A DNA stretch of 64,000 nucleotides, taken from Lachancea kluyveri NRRL Y-12651 (taxonomy: Eukaryota > Ascomycota > Saccharomycetes > Saccharomycetales > Saccharomycetaceae). The notes beneath the pieces were generated by a model. It saw nothing but the letters and a program-made list of their open reading frames with translations, was not told the origin of the DNA and searched no databases. Location: NCBI GenBank assembly GCA_000149225.2, contig CM000694.1:1365623-1429622 (forward strand), read 5' to 3'. Positions 59,801-64,000 of the stretch are shown here, piece after piece. A program made the position numbers and the translations under genes. Each line of letters begins with the position of its first letter. Within the stretch, counting starts at the first letter, position 1.

Positions 59801-62578
59801 TCTTTTACTATGCCTCTTATCAACCAGTATTTGTCCTTGCTTGTCTCTGTTTTAGAAAAAGCTAAGAGAAATTACCAACAAACTAGCCGTGCAACTTACG
59901 TGTTATGTACCCTGTTGTACAATTTGGGTAAGGACGGTTTCTGTTCTCCAGAACCACCTTCTGAAGAAAAAGAAAGCGACAATTTGCAAGAAGGTACTGG
60001 CCTAGGTGATGGTGAAGGTGCCAAAAACAATTCGAACGATATTGAGCAAGACGATGATTTAACTGAAGATGCCCAGCAAGCAAACAAGGATAAAAAAGAT
60101 AAAGACGATGGAGATGAAGATGAAGATGACAATGTTGTTGAGATGGAAGGTGATATGGCTGGTGAGTTAGAAGATGCTAGTAATCAGGAAGACGAACAAA
60201 GTGATGAAGAAGAGGAGGAAGAAGAGGAACAGGAACTTGATGAAGAAATCGATGATCTTAATGAAGATGATCCAAATGCAATCGATGATAAGATGTGGGA
60301 TGAAGAAGCGGCAGAAGATTCCAAGGAAAAGGACTCTGATAAAATGCCAGAAAGTTCCACTAACGATGAAATGCAAGCTGCTGAAGACGAAAAAGATGAA
60401 GCCAAAGATGAAAAGAAGGACAATAAAAATGATCAGCTTCAAGAAGATGATGACGCTGAGGAGAAAAACGATGAAATTGATCATGAGAATGACGATGATG
60501 CGGAAGATGAGGAAGACGTCGGCGAACAAGAGGATGAGGTTAGAAATGAAGAGAATGAAGAGTTAGAAGCCAATGTTCCGGAAGTTGAAACTATGGAGTT
60601 ACCTGAAGATATGAATCTAGATTCTGACGAAGAAGAACACAGCGAAAATGAGGGCGAAGAGTTCGATGATAAGATGGATGTCGAAGAAGAAGAAGAAGAT
60701 GATTTCAAGAAGAATGACAAACAAGATGAGGAAAATGTAGACATTGAAGAGGATGATGCCACCGCCGAAGAAGATGAAGATATGGAAGCTGGTGACAACA
60801 TCTCAGAAGAAGAAGAAGAAACAGGTGATCAGGAGGAGCATGAAGGTAAAACCAACACCGAGGACGACCAGGATATGGACGAGGAAGTTGAATCCGAAGG
60901 CGAGCTTGTGGAAGACAATCAACAAGATGAAAGCAAGAAGAATGGTGAAGATGAAGCCCAGAATAATACTGAGGGTTTGGACGGTATTGAAGATGTGTTT
61001 GATGACCAGGAAATTGATGCGGATTCGGCGGCCCAACAACAGTCTGGCTCCAAAGGTGAAGGTGCTGATGTCACTAACCAAGAAGAGCAACAGGATATTG
61101 GCAATTCAGGTACTGCACAAACCCAACAAGAGCTGCAACAAAGTCAAGAAAATGAAATCAACGAGGCATCCCGTGAAGAAGCCAAAGAAAGTTTGAAACA
61201 GTTGGGTGATAGCTTGAAGGAGTTCCATAGACGTCACCAGGAAATCAATGAATCTTCCACCCGGGACGAAGATGAAAGTAACGCTAACAAGGCAAATGAA
61301 CGCCCAGATGAATTTGAACATGTTGACGGTGAAAATGCTGAAACTGATACACAAGCTTTGGGATCTGCCAACAAGGATCAAGTAACTTCCATTGATGAAA
61401 ACAAAGCAATCGACGACGACGACGACGATGGCGACATGGATGTAGACAACGAGCAAAACCAGGATATTGAACACGAATCAAACAGCGACACTATGGAAGT
61501 GGACGAAGAAGCTGAATCACAGGAAGGAGACTTCAATAAGAATGATAACAATGGTAAAAGCAAAGGCGCGTTCATTGGGGAGAGAAAACAATTGGAGGAG
61601 AAGGACGGTTTGCTGAATTCCGAGCTCTTCCAAAATGAACACGACGATTTAGACGAAATAATGGAGCAGATTGATGCACAAGTCAAAGTTGAAGAGCTAA
61701 ATACTACACCACCTAGATCTATCGAAGAATCACGTGAGTTATGGAAGAAGAGTGAATTAGAAACCATGGAGCTGGCTTCTGGTCTAAGTGAGCAATTGCG
61801 TCTAATTTTAGAGCCAACTTTAGCGACTAAATTAAGAGGTGACTACAAGACCGGTAAGAGATTGAACATGAAGAGAATAATTCCCTATATTGCCTCGCAA
61901 TTTCGTAAGGATAAGATTTGGTTAAGACGGACCAAGCCAAGTAAGCGTCAATACCAGATCATGATAGCAGTCGATGACTCTAAGTCTATGAGTGAATCAA
62001 AGTCTGTGGATTTGGCTTTCCAGAGCATCTGTTTAGTTTCGAAAGCCTTAACACAATTAGAGTCTGGCGGTCTATCCATTGTTAAATTTGGTGAAACAAC
62101 CAGGGAAGTTCATCCCTTTGACCAACAGTTTAGTTATGAAACTGGTGCAAAAGTGTTCCAATGGTTCGACTTCCAAGAAACCAGAACAAATGTCAAAAAA
62201 CTGGTCGCCGAATCAATCAGAATTTTCGAGCGCGCTCGTGCTACTAATAACAATGATTTATGGCAGTTGGAAATTATCATTTCGGATGGTGTTTGTGAGG
62301 ATCATGACACTACCCAAAGGTTGGTTCGCCGTGCAAGAGAAAACAAGGTTATGTTGGTGTTTGTCGTTATTGATGGAATAAACTCAAGTGAATCAATCAT
62401 GGATATGAGCCAAGTGAAATACGTTCCAGACAACTTTGGTAATATGCAATTACAAGTTGAGAAATACTTGGACACTTTCCCATTCGAATTCTACGTTGTA
62501 GTCCACGATATTTCAGAGCTGCCAGAGATGTTATCTGTCATCTTACGCCAGTACTTCTCTGAATTGGCATCCATGTGA
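47807..62578 (+). CDS. MDN1: Midasin/Rea1, giant AAA ATPase of 60S ribosome assembly
   Basis: A 4923-residue protein (4910 in S. cerevisiae), a dynein-like ring that strips Ytm1 and Rsa4 from pre-60S particles. Six AAA modules are visible through their P-loops: KAGSGKT (about 311-317), ETGTGKT (648-654), PTSAGKT (1077-1083), ETGCGKT (1363-1369), SPGVGKT (1744-1750) and PTNAGKT (2051-2057). The long helical linker follows (about 2300-4050). Then comes a D/E-rich region (about 4060-4570) that is extremely acidic and low in complexity. The C-terminal MIDAS/VWA domain has the DxSxS metal motif at Asp4723, Ser4725 and Ser4727. One uninterrupted frame of 14.8 kb. Confidence 0.99.
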   Translation: MSENSIHLDLEAFKERFDVYNAAFPARRLKSYYSFDTKLNPYDNLSLLAEEALNPNNTVAYLFIYKPIFIELVSRWVSEKDASKSVSIVDSIARVITLCPEIVGLAEFYISKQHEYLSVVLQTYKSQEEHVLFKILLAYYRLLFQDKERFLKYIKPDVLYPLLQASFSSDIIKFLTVKVLSTYFDMAEVATERMLNSNIGVQPTLTGDYENGCKVDYKFLELNEAKRFSNFSKLTIVEDDLIKRNVYTIDSQHLSEFVVSICDVLIPKINEKSYLKDVYKGELVPTKKSVTAIRQLAKHIQKSQPVMVVGKAGSGKTFLINELSKYMGCYDSIIRIHLGEQTDAKLLLGTYTSGQKPGTFEWRSGVLTTAVKEGRWVLIEDIDKAPTEVLSVLLTLLEKRELTIPSRGEVVKASNGFQLISTIRSREDDTRGRSKSYAHDIIGMRLWKTVQLEEPNEDDLRMILCHKYPVLSNLVPRFIKTYQSVKEIYSNPQFISLNRGVHPRVISVRDLVKLCNRVNVLFSNNNINKADQLIESAVYDSIFSEAADCFASAISEARALSPLIQSIGESLEVSTSRIALFLSKHVPTFEDQHDCIKIGRAQLSKSKLSIQKKSANSTSFARTNHSLRLMEQIGVSVQMSEPVLLVGETGTGKTTVVQQVAKLMNKSLTVINVSQQTESGDLLGGYKPVNCKTVAIPILETFEGLFAITFSLKKNERFYKILHKCFNKSQWKNVVKLWNEAFKMAKNLLTKEEEHDTVDKKKKKRRLDSHEKQLLLDKWVEFHETVKKFELQSSSIDNSFVFNFIEGSLVKAVRNGDWLLLDEVNLASADTLESISDLLTEASSRSILLSEKGEAESIKAHSDFRIFACMNPATDVGKRDLPPGIRSRFSEIYVHSPDRDITDLLSIIDKYISKYSVSDEWVGNDIAQLYLESKKLAEQNQIVDGSNQKPHFSIRTLTRTLIYVCDIVKIYGLRRSLYEGFCMSFLTLLDGKSEALLKPLIEKYTLGRLKNAKSVVSQIPPSPGPEYIKFKHYWMKKGSCETTDQPHYIITPFVEKNMLNLVRATSGRRFPVLVQGPTSAGKTSMIKYLADITGHKFVRINNHEHTDLQEYLGTYVTDDTGKLSFKEGVLVEALRKGHWIVLDELNLAPTDVLEALNRLLDDNRELFIPETQEVIHPHPDFMLFATQNPPGIYGGRKVLSRAFRNRFLELHFDDIPQDELEIILRERCQIAPSYATKIVEVYRQLSVQRSANRLFEQKNSFATLRDLFRWALREAVGYEQLAANGYMLLAERCRNPEEKIVIKSVLEKVMKVKLHMDSYYESLENRDLMEIESTVVWTKAMRRLAVLVSTCLQNNEPILLVGETGCGKTTVCQLIAQYMKKQLITINAHQNTETGDILGAQRPIRNRSEMQAKLVKSLKEALRIPDDNNDHDLEELLNLYDSSSTGELPEEHKVSIRKQRDALSVLFEWCDGPLIQALKSGDFFLLDEISLADDSVLERLNSVLEPERSLLLAEKGTSDSFITAKDGFQFFATMNPGGDYGKKELSPALRNRFTEIWVPSMEDFEDVALIVLSKLKDKVKPLTEQIVKFSEWFGKHFGGGKATTGLISLRDILAWVEFINSTYSKISNPESALLHGAAMVFIDALGTNNTSYLAENEDRLRLQKLECVQMLSNLAGEDLLKYFIQDFSVEISSGVLRSGLFELNRKEGSVSTPAFNLSAPTTAANLMRVIRAMQVQKPILLEGSPGVGKTSLISALAECTGNKLTRINLSEQTDLVDLFGSDAPGERTGEFVWRDAPFLRAMQKGEWVLLDEMNLASQSVLEGLNACLDHRGEAYIPELDKSFTRHPNFLVFAAQNPQYQGGGRKGLPKSFVNRFSVVYVDTLTANDLLLIAKHLYPNIDPDICTKMIKIMSTLEEDVSNKKLWGSAGAPWEFNLRDTLRWLKLLDGRSICEDIQPFDFLDIIVKQRFRTHSDRQHAHELIESIFGRYEKRDDYYQLGQDFLQVNGEIVKRNSVVQYSSNHHLVPLQSNFSLYESIMRCINYNWPLIIVGPTNAGKTEMIRFVSNIVGAKVVEFSMNSDIDSMDILGGYEQVDLTRKVSHIIDKLTRVLRELLIINLGVKNEEHDAIFAALALFDHISTNSVTASNFEIFRSLFKKFIVFVQDNEVLLEISNNIERLSTAIEKENSVKFEWFDGLLVRAVEQGHWLILDNANLCSPSVLDRLNSLLESEGSLIINECSLGDGQPRIVQPHPNFRLFLTVDPRYGELSRAMRNRGIEIYVEDLQTRSTKFDKLVLGYPDSDTTPADVEENLEAMSLTEKRAATPLSAFVSPKHSFVAPFTKIHDIILLSSDEVSNSVISILPLLTSQRVEDWKNNVFSNKEFEERDTIERLASFFSFMVEVGVVDKLKDLYDCTSGKAMEVFQENNNYIIHQSIIPVLNVYILSTLSGHFKEVNSSESTYLFEVLSLLLKSIEELEFTQKKSTHGKISELSYLEQSAAIQNGRNIKNPPKIPIFGLLFNLKDFVLNALTTESLFSSEKIYKLYFKLYVIWFGAFETSAKRDEAKLRVYQELLEKWIGEAETDIKDCSKITSIAKEFGKSLSLTSGTSMTLIWEEFRKRYPSSTESWEQHDAILSIAAKFDQIADEQFSDSYTMIRDLREIFVGLNDEILNSRSDQFEVITSRLESGIDQLNQISSNFLNKRKHFFKEEFTSILRLLFHDDSEMTEIISEVASNSSISTEKLVKLYSKSYAYPAAFDLLWTKNDGKFVSHLNSVFTSSLLENVLKKSNLFKNFAGSQINQTLDDANLLLCSLVKSSRFVLTDQLEVYKNILLQWYHRILKIHTGTETSELKIQRVLELVNDSNDKLFKQVHEQFLLPAVLILNEFCTPESLGKAWIIFSSGLIQLYVPSSPYDPAVHDYVLYDSFTRQKKLSQELVASWKNCRTVISGDRQITAEKLIEITDDSDAPKKPKVYRPSDPIDSLFDEWSAFMNSTVDLKPVERLLESLGSSTQMSYNQVAMFQQNTSQFLSRLTTSFKRYSDLNDIFAGYVFGLKFGFELIANAKQDEARTITVSPLWAIDTTEITNPDKINHAFNELNKYFKERTVESLNVESVLVFFLKLFKLHRKETNMMATLNDVLQVLYYRWSLRRMNEEQKAQEQGSIFRYNDTSGDIEADFRKLFPDYEDVLSVNEGSSNDKPDSVSLEDIYYELAKGYLAIFDNENEHTLSDVVYEGSQVSDILLKNANEFKSHKLNASNLVSVVNKLSQEIDTFRVPINNKDLDFYRGYSIVETKRAVQLIEKLWNSVNNLLKQWPEHATLKDLFRICQEFLSYPANTPIARLLQKVEQVYTFVVEWEKYASVKVSLSAHIKEITDLIVSWRRLELQTWNSLFNYENIHIERNIGKWWFYLFETIIVSNNTTAQKHVDEIEQEYTKLLTSLNVFFGKSTYGEFGIRLSLVKAFAEHVKMLHGDKSFVLDALNNIVSFYEQFKPSIDEHIATGRKHLEKEVSEVILLASWKDVNVDALKQSSRRSHNSLYKLVRKYRDILSGEVSNLIENGIPATQKASSKVEVTTSPHFRTIDLKMAKELVKGISSWDSRSKALKNIDLVDKNMQLYVSKISGQDFPDLYDFAHELSKEANRLRDETPKTFTKENKKQLAALKTQKRKALSDALKELRRIGLKTSFREDIRRVLGTVTSILSNSKSFKDTELESSDEYFFRVLDLLPRLRSAISNPAEDIPVNDSEKGMVIAENLIFSLIATRGPLSKIAKDFKYLDELRTDLEDIALSKEKFQNFSLRNNFTLFKIICEWLPKLIDYAIETLYFSARVTKDKVDVSFLENTKTKILNFESIASKYRILNGDTEETLQRFETFVNEFLFTLSSHKESNLYFIYETIIKWINEQSSKSIKIEKKCTSIPLEAVDQAFRKIHISIMVSLQKLMEVQGDPINEEEDKWLVESNRRIMGNVKLLHSGRVTSNISEAVDLIKCSDFNSDDSKLVSAVVSFTMPLINQYLSLLVSVLEKAKRNYQQTSRATYVLCTLLYNLGKDGFCSPEPPSEEKESDNLQEGTGLGDGEGAKNNSNDIEQDDDLTEDAQQANKDKKDKDDGDEDEDDNVVEMEGDMAGELEDASNQEDEQSDEEEEEEEEQELDEEIDDLNEDDPNAIDDKMWDEEAAEDSKEKDSDKMPESSTNDEMQAAEDEKDEAKDEKKDNKNDQLQEDDDAEEKNDEIDHENDDDAEDEEDVGEQEDEVRNEENEELEANVPEVETMELPEDMNLDSDEEEHSENEGEEFDDKMDVEEEEEDDFKKNDKQDEENVDIEEDDATAEEDEDMEAGDNISEEEEETGDQEEHEGKTNTEDDQDMDEEVESEGELVEDNQQDESKKNGEDEAQNNTEGLDGIEDVFDDQEIDADSAAQQQSGSKGEGADVTNQEEQQDIGNSGTAQTQQELQQSQENEINEASREEAKESLKQLGDSLKEFHRRHQEINESSTRDEDESNANKANERPDEFEHVDGENAETDTQALGSANKDQVTSIDENKAIDDDDDDGDMDVDNEQNQDIEHESNSDTMEVDEEAESQEGDFNKNDNNGKSKGAFIGERKQLEEKDGLLNSELFQNEHDDLDEIMEQIDAQVKVEELNTTPPRSIEESRELWKKSELETMELASGLSEQLRLILEPTLATKLRGDYKTGKRLNMKRIIPYIASQFRKDKIWLRRTKPSKRQYQIMIAVDDSKSMSESKSVDLAFQSICLVSKALTQLESGGLSIVKFGETTREVHPFDQQFSYETGAKVFQWFDFQETRTNVKKLVAESIRIFERARATNNNDLWQLEIIISDGVCEDHDTTQRLVRRARENKVMLVFVVIDGINSSESIMDMSQVKYVPDNFGNMQLQVEKYLDTFPFEFYVVVHDISELPEMLSVILRQYFSELASM

Positions 62579-63345
62579 TCTAGACATTTGATAAATCTTT
62601 ATACTATATTTACAGAATATTAAACAAACATTTAAATGTTTTTAAAGAAAGAATATGTAGCTATTGCTGGATAAGATGGTTACAACAAGTAAGAGCCCTA
62701 ACTTGATCTTATGGCACGTCGGTTTTACGACGGAGTCGGGGCGCACTGGGAAAATTTTTCTTTGAAAAAGTCTTTTTAACCAAGAAGTAGTAAACTCTTC
62801 TATTACTGTTACAATTTCAAAATCATACCAAAACTTCAATATTTATAAGCATTGTGCCACCAATCGCGTACCAGTAGGTATGCTACCTCTTTCTCATGAA
62901 CAAAGAGATTATTTTTATCTGGTTGTGCATTTTGCCTACTTTTCTTTGAACTTCAAACACATTTTGTATGATGATAAAACTGTCATGTTGCTCGAAGATT
63001 TTTCGATGTGAGCGCAAACGATTTCTCAATAGACTACAACGGTATCTGATTTTGTGTTTGATGCTTGAAAAGCATTTGTAGCTTTCTTAAATGTAATGAA
63101 TAGTATTGTGTACATGATATCGCGTGTCGGGCTGATGTCTGGATACGCCGTGATGAGTTCGATGTAAACACTGCTAGCTGTTTTAGGCTACGGAGTAGAC
63201 TCACAGTAGTCGGCAATGTCTTAGCTTCTTAACAAAAGTATGTTTATCAGCAGAGTTGCTTGAAAAATTGGGAAAAAGTTCATAGTTCACCTCATCTCAT
63301 CACATACCATCTGTATGGAGACATTCGATAAACAAAGCAAACAGC
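62579..63345. promoter_or_regulatory. MDN1-SEN2 intergenic region
   Basis: A 767-bp stretch between two genes on the same strand. I see no tRNA, snoRNA or repeat I can defend. A 43-codon ATG frame lies at 62881-63012 without recognisable similarity. A box-C-like GTGATGA near 63150 lacks a matching box D at proper distance. The last 100-150 bp should be the SEN2 promoter. Confidence 0.35.
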
Positions 63346-64000
63346 ATGTCCAAATTCATCCCAAATAGTAAACGGTACAAGTATCCACTACCGATCCATC
63401 CGATTGATACACTGCCACGCATAGTTCCTCACAACCCCATATCATGGCTACGTTGGTTGTACAAGTATCTCAACAGCACAAATTCTTTGCACTCAAAGAT
63501 TCAAGTAACGTTTCTCAATGGTAATCACATCACCATCCAAGATCCACAGGAAATGCTATACCTGTGGGAAAATGGGTTTTTTGGAAGTGCCCAGTTGTCT
63601 CGTAGCGAACCCACTTGGAAAAGAAGAACACTGACGAGGTTAGGCATGGATGAAGAAAATTCTAAGGCTGCGTTGGAAGAGGTAACCAACTTGAGAAGAA
63701 AGCAAAGGCTAGAATTTAAAAAAGAGCGTAGCAGGTTCGAGGGTATACAGCTTAAGTTGAGGAAACAAGGCGTGTTGGATGACGAGATTTTAGACCGTGA
63801 GCGTGAATTCTTGAAAACTTTGAGGGACAAAGAGTTGGAATTAAGTAAGAATGAGGGAATAGACTTTCGTGTTGAAGACAGCGAATTATTATTAGAGAGT
63901 GGGGAAGATATTGTTGAGCTAGAAGTCTTGGAACTGATGCCTGTTGAGGCCATATTTTTGACCTTTGCGTTAAAAGTCTTAGATATTGGAGTATATGAGC
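63346..64000 (+). CDS. SEN2: tRNA splicing endonuclease catalytic subunit Sen2, 5' part
   Basis: Sen2 cuts the 5' splice site of tRNA introns in the SEN complex on the mitochondrial surface. The first 218 codons are present and the gene runs off the right edge. The start MSKFIPNSKRYKYPLPIHPIDTLP matches Sen2 (YLR105C). So do MLYLWENGFFGSAQLSRSEPTW (about 70-91), a charged coiled region, and LELMPVEAIFLTFALKVLDI near the edge. The catalytic Tyr-His-Lys residues would lie in the missing C-terminal part. Position after MDN1 agrees with the S. cerevisiae order. Confidence 0.95.
   Translation, partial: MSKFIPNSKRYKYPLPIHPIDTLPRIVPHNPISWLRWLYKYLNSTNSLHSKIQVTFLNGNHITIQDPQEMLYLWENGFFGSAQLSRSEPTWKRRTLTRLGMDEENSKAALEEVTNLRRKQRLEFKKERSRFEGIQLKLRKQGVLDDEILDREREFLKTLRDKELELSKNEGIDFRVEDSELLLESGEDIVELEVLELMPVEAIFLTFALKVLDIGVYE

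Noticed and set aside
60174-60566. Long frames on both strands inside MDN1 at 60.1-61.8 kb
   Set aside because: They are products of the repetitive Asp/Glu codons of the acidic MDN1 region read in other frames.
63121-63230. C/D snoRNA candidate with GTGATGA
   Set aside because: No CTGA box D with a terminal stem could be found at a fitting distance.

Overview
This window is nuclear chromosomal DNA of a budding yeast (family Saccharomycetaceae). Genes are compact and mostly intronless. The few introns carry the yeast signals (5' GTATGT, branch site CTAAC/TACTAAC). Almost every gene can be matched to a Saccharomyces cerevisiae gene. Counterparts come alternately from chromosome IV (the YDR130-YDR144 interval) and chromosome XII (the YLR105-YLR120 interval). 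These two intervals are sister blocks from the yeast whole-genome duplication, so a single interleaved copy points to a species that branched off before it. The Zygosaccharomyces/Torulaspora clade is my best guess, but the sequence alone does not prove the genus.

Layout. 0-7.3 kb: a GPI-anchored yapsin protease, SAN1 (with a 5' intron), PEX7, SRN2 (minus) and TML25. 7.4-14 kb: DOP1, MTQ2 (minus) and RUB1 (with an intron). 14-20.5 kb: splicing and 3'-end factors CLF1, MSL5 (minus) and CFT2 (minus). 20.7-29.6 kb: an unrecognised F-box-like gene with no S. cerevisiae counterpart at this place, HPR1 (minus), AVL9 and RGP1 (minus). 29.7-31 kb: a tRNA-Arg(ACG) gene with a 21-nt intron, and a solo Ty1/Ty2-type LTR about 130 bp upstream of it. 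31-41 kb: YCF1, HOG1 (minus), CCW12 and AHP1 (minus), the last two separated by long regulatory DNA. 41-47.6 kb: a YLR108C/YDR132C-type BTB protein, the U6 snRNA gene (minus), a YDR131C-type F-box protein, FIN1 and REX3 (minus). 47.8-62.6 kb: MDN1, a giant six-AAA ribosome-assembly ATPase. 63.3-64 kb: the 5' part of SEN2.

There is no operon-like logic, but some themes recur. RNA processing is well represented (CLF1, MSL5, U6, CFT2, HPR1, REX3, SEN2). So are stress responses (HOG1, AHP1, YCF1, with CRE- and Yap-type sites in the promoters) and membrane traffic (SRN2, DOP1, AVL9, RGP1).

The points most worth following up are the tRNA-Arg(ACG) intron, the Ty1/2-like solo LTR that looks too similar to S. 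cerevisiae delta for vertical descent, the SAN1 intron with two competing acceptors, the unassigned F-box-like gene with three RRxS motifs, the U6 gene with a compensated 5' stem and a downstream B block, and a paired Rap1-like palindrome upstream of CCW12. I did not find a clearly new multi-gene system.
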